Assembly (NCBI GenBank): GCA_947652605.1
Contig: OX393576.1
Span: 16,766,575-16,830,574 of the forward strand
Reading direction: 5' to 3'
Length of the DNA: 64,000 bases
Source of the DNA: Elmis aenea
Lineage: Eukaryota > Arthropoda > Insecta > Coleoptera > Elmidae
Shown: positions 33,949-45,182 of the stretch, in pieces
Position numbering within the stretch: the first letter of the stretch is position 1
How the letters are laid out: every line of letters begins with the position of its first letter
Translations under genes and position numbers: made by a program
The notes under the pieces: model-generated
The model's input: the letters and a program-made list of their open reading frames with translations, nothing else
Databases searched by the model: none
Told to the model about the DNA's origin: nothing

Positions 33949-34435
33949 AAACAATTAACAAAAATGTTAACTGTTTTTAATTTAGATCAGTTGCGTGTGA
34001 AACAATATAATTTTTGCTTCATCATTTGACCATTCAATTGTAAACGCTTTGACAAAGATGTTGTACAATCACGTAACCGCTGGAATGTGGAGTTGTAAGT
34101 TTTTGCGTCAAATTACGTTTTTACTAATAAATTTTACATACATATGGCGTGCACTTGTTATCTTTGCCGTTACGAAGTGTTCTTGGTTCAGTTTGTTACA
34201 GTGCGTGACTGTGTTAAATTTAGTTGTAAAAATTATCATGTGAAAAACAAAAATTGACAATGTTAATTGTTTACATTTTCAACCAAACAAGGTTCTAGCA
34301 GAAGAATAATAGTGATGCAATGGGCTGCTCGTAATTAGAAATTTGATTTAAAATAAGGTAATTTTCTGTTAAGTAGTTTTTGAACTTATTACTTTAGTCC
34401 CTTTTTAATTAATTTGTTTTGAGAAATTTAGGTTA
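33949..34435. other. Non-coding stretch
   Basis: Nothing recognised; the small open frame at 34049-34243 has no domain signature. Confidence 0.4.
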
Positions 34436-35092
34436 AGTGGCAGATTTCTTTTATCGAGAGAAATTCATCGCTGTAAACAGATTTTTGATATCTTTTTTAA
34501 TTTTCGAAATATAGCCAAAAACCGATTTTTGGCACTTTTCAAAAATTTTAAATATCTCGCTTTAAAGAAAAGATTGAGAAAAACTTTAACAAAATTTTTG
34601 GGATGGTATTTTTGTCCTTCATAAGATAGCGATGTTCAATTTTTTTTACTCATACGATTATTGATATGTTACACCTAACTTTCTTATTTTAAATAGCATA
34701 AACAAATTATATATTTTTGAAATGCGCAAAAAACAAGCTTTCGATTTATATCAAAGCCAACTATGGTTTTCATTTAAAATATGAAAGTTAGGTGTAATAT
34801 ATCAATATTCGTGTGAGTAAAAAAAATTGAACATTGCTGTCTTTTTAAGGACAAAAAACCTGTCTTTAAAGTTTTTCTCTATCTTTTCGTTTAAGTGAGA
34901 TATTTTACATTTTTGAAAAGTGCCAAAAATCGGTTTTGACTATCTTTCGAAAATTAAAAAAGATATCAAAAATCTGTTTACGGCAATCAATTTCTTTCGA
35001 AAAAATAAATCGAGACTACGTACTTAGTTTTTTCTATCTCTGATAATAACCGAGATACCCTGTATGGGCATCGAAAATAGGCCACCCTGTAC
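34436..35092. mobile_element. Foldback element, left terminus lost
   Basis: Bases 34436-34700 and 34772-35010 mirror each other (GTAAACAGATTTTTGATATC, AACCGATTTTTGGCACTTTTC, GTTACACCTAACTTTC). Two right-type termini follow, ACCCTG-TA at about 35057-35064 and CACCCTG-TA at 35084-35092. The left terminus is not recognisable. No coding sequence. Confidence 0.65.
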
Positions 35093-35725
35093 ACTTTAGG
35101 TCAGGATAATTAAATGTTTTTTAATCGATTTTTGTAACTATTATGAAACACTGCCGTGGATCAGTTGTTAGGGTTGCCCCGACAACTGTAATTATACACG
35201 TAGTTGTACCAAAAGGCAGTTTAAAAAAAATATATATAGGTACTTTAAGGAATCGTATTATAATCTAAAACTAAAACCAAATATCGGGACAAAAATATAA
35301 CTTAAATTCGTTCTGTAGTAATCGATGGTTTATTACTTTCATTCTTAATTTATTTGAATGTGCACGATATTCATATGCAAATGTTTCTTACCGGTAACTT
35401 ATTTATCATTTCATTAATCTCACTCGACGTTTAATATCTACTAAATTTGTGTTGACTACTTACAGAACTTAAGATTAAAATTTATGATTAGCGCGAAATA
35501 TATCGTTTTAAATTATAGTTTTAAAGAAAAATAAAGCTGTAGATACACTGCTCGTAATTTACTGGAACTGACATGCAGCTAAAAAAACGTAATAGATACG
35601 GTGGTTTAAATATGTGCTCTGATTTATGGAACAGTTGCTCGTACAGAAGGTTTTACTACGTTTTACAGTGCAGCACAATGCCACTACCAACTTTAACAAG
35701 TTTTGATTTGTTTTATCAGTGCGTA
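35093..35725. other. Non-coding stretch
   Basis: A TAGGGTTGCCCC string near 35169 resembles a transposon terminus but has no partner close by. Nothing else is recognised. Confidence 0.35.
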
Positions 35726-36534
35726 TACAGGGTGGTGAATTTTTCGATACTCACAATTGGTATCTTAGAAACAGTAAGAGATACGAGATCAGTTAAATTA
35801 GGGAAAAGTTGCACATTTTTATTGTGATTGAGAATATGAAAAAAAATAATCGATATTTTGATTATTTCCAGTTTAATAACAAAAAACTGAAAAATGTGAT
35901 TTAAAAAAAAAAACTTCCATACCATTGACGCTTTTTTAATCAAACTTGGTAACCTTTGGTTTTTAACCATCCTGGCTTGAATGACCTGGACAGAAATTTT
36001 CCAGGCCTTCTAGATTTTAAGCTGCGATAATAAACTTTTTTATTGCTTATGGCCGCCATTTTGGATTTTTACACCATTAGACAGACAAAAAAATTAGCTT
36101 TTTTCAGATTGATAAACAACATAATTTTATTTTTCAACGTCTTGTATTATTTAATACACAGAATTGCAGCAATGAATACCACTAAGTAAATTTGATGCTT
36201 TTAAAGTCATCTATGAATTTTTAAAACACGTTACATATTTTTAAATTTTCATTAAAAACTATAACTATTACTGAAAGATCCATATCAAAACAAATTATTA
36301 ATATTTTCTACTTTAAACCCAACTATGGATGCCGTTTTACAAAATTTAGGTGTTTTTATGTACTGTTGCACTCCGCTTCGCTTTTCGTCGCCTTTCAATT
36401 ATGACTCCCGGCATACGCCGCTTGCTTCGCACACTATTCCTTTTTCGTCCCATCTCGTTTCTATAAAAAATAACCACTCGTCAATCGATGCCACGCCATA
36501 TGTTACGTTCTTTTGTTTATTTTGTTAGGTATGT

Positions 36535-36560
36535 TTTGTTGTTGTTGTTGTTGTTGTTGT
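36535..36560 (+). repeat. (GTT)n microsatellite
   Basis: About eight uninterrupted GTT units. Confidence 0.95.
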
Positions 36561-36659
36561 TACGGTGAATTTATATGTTTCGTGCGTTGTTTCCGTTTTT
36601 CTGCAGTTCCGAGTTATACATAGTGCGTCATTAATATGTCAATTAAGTTTTGTTTAGTC

Positions 36660-36775
36660 TTAATAAATACATTAGCAAGATAAATGAAGGCTTTGCTTCG
36701 CTTCTCGCCCTTTTTCACTATTTGCCTATACCCTGGTCGCCAATTCGACGAATAAGCGAAGCATTCCTGTATATT
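36660..36775 (+). repeat. Dispersed repeat, TGCTTCGCTTCTCG family, second copy
   Basis: AGCAAGATAAATGAAGGCTT, then GCTTCGCTTCTCG and a CGACGAAT block parallel the copy at 17815-17895 (opposite strand). Confidence 0.5.
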
Positions 36776-36967
36776 GATGTATGATTATTTTTTTTAATTT
36801 ATCGCCGATGAAAAGATATTTCTGCTTGAAACATTGTAAATTTTTCAGGTTTTTTTTAATATGCTTAAAAGGTGGCTACAAGGATAACTTCATCAACGAC
36901 ATTTATATTGTTTTGTGCCATTTTTACCCTCGTTAATTGAACTGACTCTTCTAATTGTCACCCTGTA

Positions 36968-37417
36968 TACGTTTGACAACTCAACACAGCGCTGCCCTTC
37001 AGCTATAACAAGCTCTGATTTGTTTTACCAATTTGCTACACATACAAGTACACATAGCGAAGTAATAATAAATATTACTGGAAAACCTACAACAAATGTA
37101 GGTGTCTTACCAACAGCTACATTGTTAAACATTTTTCGTTGAGTATATGAACGTTGTCCTTGCGAGTTGGATGCAGTCCGTGCCTAGTACAAGCCTGACA
37201 GCATGAGTTATTGCTAGAGATAAACTCTGGCGAGATGTAATGTACAGATGCATGGTATCTAACCCACGTTCCTTTCCATCAACTCTTCGTCTGTGTGTTT
37301 CTTATAAATTCCGTGTACGTTTTGTGCAGCTGTACCAGCGATGTGTTATGCAGCGCATTTCGCAAAACAATTGAATTTTAAACATTTAAGTTTTATTATC
37401 TAATTTTTAATTGTAAC
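36968..37417. other. Non-coding stretch
   Basis: The open frame to 37142 has no recognisable features; 37150-37340 is less AT-rich but unidentified. Confidence 0.35.
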
Positions 37418-37595
37418 CAGGGACTGAGAAAGGAACCAAAACGAAATCGTTAAACGAAAATAACCGACATTTTTATAAGAACGAAAACGCATTTATTGTT
37501 TTTCGTTCGAAAACGAAATAATTAATTTTTATTACCGGTTTTATCTTTATATAAATTTTATTCATTAAACACAATTGCAAATTTACAGTCTATGC

Positions 37596-37808
37596 CAGTG
37601 GTTTTCAACCTGTGGGGCGCGCCCCCCTAAGGGGGCGCGAGGCTATTGCTAGGGGGGCGCGCAGCTGTTACCAAAATATAATTTTTTAATACAAACAAAC
37701 AAAACGAACTTTGTTTATACAGAATATGGTGTATTGTTTTGTAGTCCATTAAATAATTCTTATTTATCAGAACCGTATTTATGAAAATAGATTGTAACAA
37801 AAAGTGAG
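37596..37808 (+). mobile_element. 3'-truncated copy of the 50681 hAT MITE
   Basis: CAGTGGTTTTCAACCTGTGGGGCGCG opens the element. CAGCTGTTACCAAAATATAATTTTT, ACAGAATATGGTGTATTG and AAAAAGTGAG follow in the order seen in 50681-50960. The right end is missing. Confidence 0.8.
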
Positions 37809-38610
37809 TCTATGCTGAGGGACTCCCCGAGGCAGTAAAATATCTCACTTGAAATAAGTGAGCTTCACTTTTCTCCATATGCATTTTCTAACAACTTTAT
37901 TGCTAATACTTGTGTTACACAAAACACAAGTAACGGTGCAAATATTCTCTCTTTCTAATATGTTGATTGGATCATCAATAAATAATATACACTTGATTGG
38001 ACAACAAATTAAATATACGAAAATCAGCTTCACACTTTTTATTAATTCGCCTTGGATTATTAATACGGATCAAAACCGAACATATCGCCGTTTACAGTTT
38101 AGCAGGGGACCAAAAAACAAAAACAAAAAATTAAATGAACTTTAAAATTCATCACAAACGTTTTATTCCTTACATTTATTAGCAAAAGTACAAAATAATC
38201 ACGCCAAATTTAATTTTATTTAAAGCGAACTGTGCTGATTTACATATTAATACATACGAAGTATTTATGTTCTGAATAATGTGGATCGAATTAATAGGGG
38301 TTGTATCGTGTTAATAGTGTTACCAACATTGTCATTTTGACATTTGTCGATCGTTCTTCGAAAAGTTTTCGCCTCTGAATTTTGCAAAAAGAGAGTGGTG
38401 ACTAAAAAAAAAAGGTTCATGACTTGGAAATAAACGGTATTAACCATTATTATAAATACAGTGTGTACAAAAAGTAACGTACCGGATCAATATCTCGTCT
38501 TGTGACAACTTTACAAAAAACAGTTTTTTACTACATACTCTTAAATTATTTTCTACTATAAACAGTGTTTTGTTTTTGCGCACCCATACGTCACTTTTTT
38601 TTTAAATGGA

Positions 38611-39583
38611 AAACAGTATATATTTTATAATTTTTAGATGTAAAATTGAATTCTTTTTCTAAAACATATAGGTTTTATTATCTAAATTTAGTCGTTTGAG
38701 TTATTTAAGTTTTTATAAAAATATTGACAGAAACAGAGTCAGAATTAATTCCTATAATTTTTTTTAGGACAATAGTGTAACAATGGTTGTTGATTAGTTA
38801 ATATTTTAAAATAATACACAAGGTGTCCATTTAGTCAAACTTCAAACACGAATAAGTCAGTTTTTTTAAATGGAACACCCTATATATTTTCAAATTTTCT
38901 TGTTGGTCATGTAATTAAAAAAAAAAAAGTATTAAAGGTCTGTCTAAAATCAGTATTTTTAAAATTATTGCGGTTTTCTTGATGAAAATATTGTATTAAA
39001 CATGTTTCTTTAAAAATTAATTAAAAGCACAATGCAACATTCAGTCAAAAGATGAGAATGGAGTTGCATTTGGCATTTAAAACAAATTTTCGAGATATTT
39101 TCTAAGCCTACTAGGCTTTAATGCTATTAAATATTGTGTTTGTATCCGTAACTTATCAAGAAAACCGCAATAACTCGATAAATACTAATTTTAGACATAA
39201 TTGACCTTAAATAGTCTTTGAAGATAATTACATTATCAATAAGAAAATGTAAAAATATATAGGGTTCCATTTAAAAAAAAAACTGACTTATTCGTGTTTG
39301 AAGTTTGACTAAATGGACCGGGCATAAGGAACACCCCGTGTATTATTTTATAATTTTAACTAGTCAACAACCATTGTGACACTATCATCCTACAAAATTT
39401 AAAAAGAATTCGTTCTAACATAGCCAAGTTGTGAAATATAATTATTTTTTTATACTCATGTTTCTGTCAATATATTTATAAAAACTTAAATAACTCAAAA
39501 ACGACTGAATTTAGGTACATAAGACCTTATGTTTTAGAAAGAAAATTTAATTTTATATTTAAAAATTATAAAATATACGAAAT
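38611..39583. mobile_element. Large palindrome, about 400-base arms
   Basis: Left 38611-38990 and right 39160-39583 mirror each other through TATTTTATAATTTTTAGAT, TCGTTTGAGTTATTTAAG, CAATGGTTGTTGA, AATAATACAC, CCATTTAGTCAAACTTC and ATTGCGGTTTTCTTGAT. GGTGTCCATTT and GGAACACCC strings inside both arms are terminus-like, so one foldback may have captured another before the arms formed. Outer termini are not preserved, apart from a TACAGTGTG string at 38457. Confidence 0.7.
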
Positions 39584-39604
39584 ATTTTTCGTTTTTAGTC
39601 CCTG

Positions 39605-41469
39605 ACTGCGATTGTTTATAGAGGCATTAATAAGATTACTATAAACCTAAACTTAACAAGTACTTTAAAACTTTGTGTTTTGTACATAATCATTTATTTA
39701 AATGATCGTATTTCCCGATTTTTGTGTGTACAAATTGCCTATGTTTTATGGTGTTAAATCCGATATCTCCTCTGATCGACTGACTGTCCTTAATGGAAAA
39801 TCGTAAAATAACTATGCTGTAAAAATATATGATCTGAGACAGTGTTTGGTAGGCGAATGATCTTTTACGTGTATATTTATGATACGCATGTGACAGTTTT
39901 CAAACTTATTGATTGTTTTAATTGTGTACTTTTAAAACGTCTCGCAAAATGGTGATTTATTTCTGTGTTCGCATTGCCACCTTAATAGTGTAATTTATAG
40001 AGACTAAACAAAAGTTAAATTTGTGTGCGTATCCAAATTGGTTTCAGGAGCAGTTCACAAATGAAGCCATTTTGAATAAGTATTTATGAAGTGACCAAAT
40101 TTGGTGTCGCTGTTTGTAAAATAGCTCGTGGGTTGATAGGAACAATGGCTCGTATTTCAATGAAATGGCGTACATAAATCTCATACCAGTGTTTGCCGGA
40201 TAATGTAGCTACACTTCGCAGAAACATATGCAAAGGGCAAAGGCAGATTTTGCACGGCACAAATTTTTGCAACGTGCACGAAATATTAATAACCTCAGCA
40301 CGTAAACATAAAATTACCTGTTACTGAAAAAATGTTTTTTCGTACATTTTGTAAGTGTATGTATTTTATTTTTAATCGTTTAATGTATTTTTTTTTTATC
40401 AGTTTCAATACCAAAACATATTATAATCTCGCATTGCTTAGTCAGCAATAAAATGTATAGGAAAATAGATTTTCAATGAACAACTTAATCTTGCTTACAA
40501 CTTGGGTTGCTGGATGCCTTTTAAAAAAGTAGTGGAAACACGAAAAATAAAATTTTAAATGATATGTAAAATGAAAGCTACAGAAAGCCCTAATAGTGAT
40601 TAAAAATGTGCCATAATAAAATACCTGTTTAAGGCGATTCATATGTTAACTTTTTTATTTTTGAAATAGCGAACCGAAAGTCATATAGCGGACTGTTCAC
40701 TCAAATAGTGAACACCTGGCAACCCTACCTACAACAGGCATCACTTAAAATGTTTAAGGATTTTAGAATCAATGTTTTATTTTATTTTTTATTGCTTGAA
40801 TAAACACATTTAAAAAAATACTTTGGTAACATTTACAAAGGTACAAATAACTATCAATGTTTATTTTTCAATTTAAGATGTAGAATATCCCAAACAGTTG
40901 TTTTTTTTTGTAGTGTGGTAATAAACTTTAGATTTAATACCATTCTTAAAAATTATTTAAATCCAATTTATCTGGATGTTATAGCAAAATACAACGAAGA
41001 AAATATTAAAGTTTCAAGGATTTTTACAAACTTATTCCTCTGCTCAAATTTGTAGAGGTGAAGTACAGAATAGAGAACATGCCAACTTTTTGAGAATTAA
41101 AAAAAATTTGACTAGTATTTTCAAATTTTACGTAAATCAACATTTCACAAAATAAAATATGTCAATTATTCACCCCTTACCGTGTGACGTTAAAGTTTAA
41201 TAAGAGAAGGGATGATTCATCCAAATAGGTTTCTTTGTTTAAATTGCCAGAAATTTCAAGATCTTTTGCTTTAGACAGTATAATAGACGGTCAGATTAAA
41301 GGTTGTTTTTTAAGTTAAATAATGAAAATGAAGATGGATTCGGAGTTTTACCACCCTTTGATATAGTGTAGGATATACCGGTAAAATTTAGTATTTTTCC
41401 GGTAAAACCTAGGATTCACCGTTATTTCGGGAATTTACAGTAACGTGCAGCAACAATACAAAGGTTTTT
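39605..41469. other. Non-coding stretch, probably unique
   Basis: A GGCAACCCTA string at about 40722-40731 looks like an isolated transposon terminus, with CACTATTTGAGTGAAC-like inverted short repeats just before it. No protein-like frame is recognised; the T- and A-rich remainder is featureless. Confidence 0.35.
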
Positions 41470-41810
41470 ATAGATGACTAGCGTAGTGACCCGGCTTCGC
41501 TCGGTGAATTTTTTTATCAATCACAGACTACTCGCGCTTCGCGCTCGCACCCGGTGGACGTTTTTGACCTTTTGAGAATTTTTGTATCTATTGAGAATTT
41601 TGAAACTTTTGTGATATTTGGATCTTTTGGGAATTTTGGAACTTTTGGGAATTCTTATATAGCCTATCTTCTTCCTATGGTCCTATAGATTGTCTGTGCC
41701 AAATTTGGTCAGGATCGGATGAATGGTATAGGAATGCATAAAGGACAAACATCCATACAAACATACATACATACATAATACATACATTCATTTTTATATA
41801 TATAGATTAA
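41470..41810 (+). mobile_element. RTE/SINE-like retroposon with (CATA)n and TATATATA tail
   Basis: It begins around ACTAGCGTAGTGACCCGGCTTCGC. It includes quasi-repeats of TTTTGGGAATTTTGGAAC at 41560-41650 and a conserved TGCCAAATTTGGTCAGGATCGG block. It ends in ACAAACATACATACATACAT and TATATATAGAT. ATAGAT-like strings occur on both sides (about 41472 and 41802). This is the same architecture as 7395-7930. There is no coding frame. Confidence 0.6.
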
Positions 41811-43619
41811 GTTGTTGATAATGCAAAAAGTTTCAAACAACGAACATAATTATACTGTTTACTAATATCGTCGGCACGATTTTAAAGTGTGTCATTAGAC
41901 AAGCGTGTTCGTTCACTAATGAAGAGTCGACAAGAATATGCGTCACGTAAATGTTCAAAAATAATGTTAACAACTTGTAATAACAACTGTAATCTTTTCG
42001 TAGGATGATGCAATTAAAATTGTCTTAAAGACACTTAACTGTATGAAATAATTCGTTTTTTGAAGTACGCAAAACAGTACCCTTGTAGCGATGGTTTATC
42101 AAATTTTTTAATAGTAGATTACAAAATTTTAACTAAAAATATCCTAAGTTTACGTTGTAGATAAATATGGTTCTTGGTTTAGCATAATTTCACAATTAAA
42201 AAAAAACAACATTCTAAACACAAATGTCAATAAAACAATACCAACAAAGTATATGATTTAATTACGTATATTTTAGTAAGTGCTACATAAGAAATTAGTT
42301 TCCCTTAATAGAGCAATTGCATAATAGAAGTCTTAACATAATAATCTTTTATAATCGGCAGTTTGTAATGCACACGAATCACCCATTTGTTCTGTGATGA
42401 GAACCACCGTAGGTAGCTTAAGTACTTATTCTCGAGTGCATGTTTGGTGATGCCCTGAACATAATTACAAAGTAATTATAGTCTGATAGTATTTATGCAA
42501 CCAGTTTACTTCTAATTATGGTGCAATTACGTAAGTATATAATCATGAAGTTATTCTGTCACGAGACGGGACTTTTTGAAAACTGTAAAACCATGTAAAA
42601 TTTACAAGTTAAATTTGCTCAGATATGTTTGATGATAGGTGAATGAACGTTTCAAATAAAACGAAACTGGGATGTAGATCATCCTTAAGTAAATTTATGA
42701 ATTCACCGATTTATTGTCAAAAGCGAATTAAACATTTTAAACTGGAACAGTGGAAAATATAAAATGTGGCATATAATGAGTTAATGGTAAATAATACAAC
42801 CGCAAACTATAATACATTAAAATAGTTTATTTCAAATTATGTTGCTTGCAAATAATAATTTAAGTAAATTTATTTTTTAACTGTTTAATTATAAAATCGT
42901 TATAGTTGAAATATGATTTTAGTATCAGTTTCAAAGACCAACGAGATTACCTACAAACATTTTCAATATAGCCAGAGCTGTACATCAAGTTCAACAACAA
43001 CTATAATGAAACACGATTAAAGCTGTAAATTATTACGACGCGTTGTAGATTTAATGTTGGTGACTTTAGAATGCTAAAGAAATTCAAGCTCATAAAAATT
43101 AAAGTCCACGTAACAAGAATCACAATAAACAAACGATTAATCAAGAAATCTTCGCATTTTTGTTAGCTTTGCGCTTTGCCAAAGAAATATACCTAAAGGT
43201 TATGCATGTTTAACAACTATTTCGTATTAAAAGCAATTGATTAACTTAAGATAGTTCTCCCTACTAGTTTAATAAATCATAGCGTGTATAATAAATACTA
43301 CCGTGAATAAATAAAGCTATTGTTTACAATACTTATAGAGCTACGTTTAATCCAGTCACTGAAAAATATATGTATTGTATCAGATTCAAACATTTTAAGT
43401 TTATTTTACACGGTTATTGTTAAACACTGTTTTTTCACAGCGTACGTTTTATAAGTTTTAAGACCGCAAATTAAATAAATGTCAAAACGTACTTTTATTG
43501 TTGCAGTTTATATTTTTTTTATGTATATTTCATTTTATACTATCCAGAGTGCCTCAAACCAAAGACACGTAGCTTCGCAATTATCAGTCGATTTTCTTAT
43601 ACATAAATTGAGACATCTA
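41811..43619. other. Non-coding stretch, nothing recognised
   Basis: AT-rich, without inverted repeats or protein-like frames. Confidence 0.4.
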
Positions 43620-43621
43620 TA

Positions 43622-44405
43622 CAGGGTGGTCCACATACAAGGGCCACTATTGGGATCTCGCAAATGGTAAGAGTTGCAAAGAAGTTTAAATTAGACAAAT
43701 TGTTCCCCTTTCTGAGACCTATTCAGTGATGCTTTAATGTTTAAAAAAAGTTCCATGGCACACTAGATAATACACAAAAACTAAAATGGGCATGTTTTTT
43801 AGATCGTTAATAACTTGGTTATACTTGATGGTACAAAAATATTTTTGGGAAAAAAGTGCTAGATTTTTGTATGCACTGTAAAATGAAACATTCATTTGTT
43901 TTGATATTGTTTAAATTCATGGCACTCTATAGCTTTAAAGGAAATTTTTTATCAATTTTGTTTTGAGCCTAAATATCAAAATCAATACAGTAAACCTTAT
44001 ATCATTGAAAAGAGGAAAAATAATGCTTTTTCATGAGGTTATAGTCAACTATGGTTTTCATTAAAAAAAATTCAAATTTGTAATTCATCTAAGAATTTAA
44101 ACAATATTAAAACAAATGAATGTCTTCATTTTACAGTGCGTAAAAAAATTTACAACGTTCTCCCCAAAAATACTTTTGGACCACCAAGTATAATCGAATT
44201 ATTAACGATTTTAAAAAAAATCTCCATTTGATTTTTGTTGCATATCTAGCGTGCCGTGGAATTTCTTTACTTCGTTAAAGCATCACTGAATAAATCTTAG
44301 CAAGGAAAACAATTTTTCTAATTTAAGCTTTTACATTTTTTTAAGCTCTTACAGTTTACGAGATCCCAATAGTAACTTCTCTATGTAGACTTGTGGACCA
44401 CCTTG
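43622..44405. mobile_element. TA-flanked foldback, CAGGGTGGTCCAC family
   Basis: The left end CAGGGTGGTCCACATAC and the right end (GTGGACCACCTTG) are inverted, with TA at 43620-43621 and 44406-44407. Arms of about 300 bases mirror each other through TATTGGGATCTCG.AAA, AAATTAGA.AAATTGTT, TTCAGTGATGCTTTAA, GGCAC.CTAGAT and CATTCATTTGTTTT. It is non-coding and lies directly against the next element. Confidence 0.82.
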
Positions 44406-44409
44406 TATA

Positions 44410-45180
44410 CAGCGTCATTCAAAAAGTCTGCTACATATGGAAAAGTTGTTTATTATATACTTCTCAGAAAATTTAAAGTTTAATAAAAGCATGTTCATGG
44501 CCTTAAACTAATTTTAAGATGAAAATGAGGTCAGGTTTTAGCGAATTTAGAAATATTCGCAGGAGTAAAGTGCCTTTATTTGTTACAAAATAGTTGTTAT
44601 AAAACAGTTCGTAGTGAAAAGTTGTTTATAATTGCAAAATTAGACTAAATATGAAATTTAAGGGGAATTTACAATTCTTATTTTTATAGTAATTTTAACG
44701 TTTAAAAAGACTGCAACAAATGAATTTTTTTATGGATTTCTCAGAAAATTTTATTCCTGATAAAAGTTGGTACATGACCTAAAATTGATTACAAAATGAA
44801 AAAAAAAATCAATAAAAACACAAAATTTTTGGGGATTTAGATTTTGTAAGTCACAGATTTTTGCGAGTATTAAAATAAGAACGAAAATAAAAATTAGAAA
44901 TTTAACATGAAGTTCTATATTAAGCCATATTTTTGAACAATTAACAACTTTTTCCCTTGAACTGTTTTTATAACTCTTTATAAAAGAAGGACACTACTCT
45001 TGCGAATATTTCAAAAATAGCTAAAATTTAGCGTCATATATGAATTTTTATTGTATTGTTTTTCACCTAATATTAGTTTTGAGTTTAGGAATGCACATAC
45101 TTTAATCAGGAATAAAATTTTCTGGTTAATGATTATAAAAAACTTCTATCTATTTGTTGCAGACTTTTTGAGTGACGCTG
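44410..45180. mobile_element. TA-flanked foldback, CAGCGTCATTCAAAAAGTCTGC family
   Basis: The left end CAGCGTCATTCAAAAAGTCTGC and the right end GCAGACTTTTTGAGTGACGCTG are inverted. TA lies at 44408-44409 and 45181-45182. The interior repeats the left-arm string AAAAAGACTGCAACAAATG at about 44704, so the left arm is partly duplicated. It is the same family as 10393-11335. No coding sequence. Confidence 0.82.
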
Positions 45181-45182
45181 TA

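Larger units (their letters stand above)
35726..36967. other. Region between two unpaired CAGGGTG-type termini
   Basis: TA-CAGGGTGGTG opens at 35726 and CACCCTG-TA closes at 36959-36967. The sequences inside these ends do not mirror each other, so they probably belong to two different truncated elements. Inside are a GTT microsatellite and a copy of the CTTCGCTTCTCG repeat. Confidence 0.4.
37418..39604. mobile_element. Probable hAT-like shell with CAGGGACT ends
   Basis: CAGGGACTGAGAAAGG at 37418 and TTTTTAGTCCCTG ending at 39604 form an inverted pair, each followed inward by AACGAAA-type repeats. The flanks (ATTGTAAC and ACTGCGAT) do not match, so the pairing could be chance or the duplication may have decayed. 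The interior holds a truncated hAT MITE (37596) and a large palindrome (38611). Confidence 0.4.

Noticed and set aside
35726..36967. Single element between TA-CAGGGTG and CACCCTG-TA
   Set aside because: The subterminal sequences are not mirror images, so the ends cannot be claimed as a pair.
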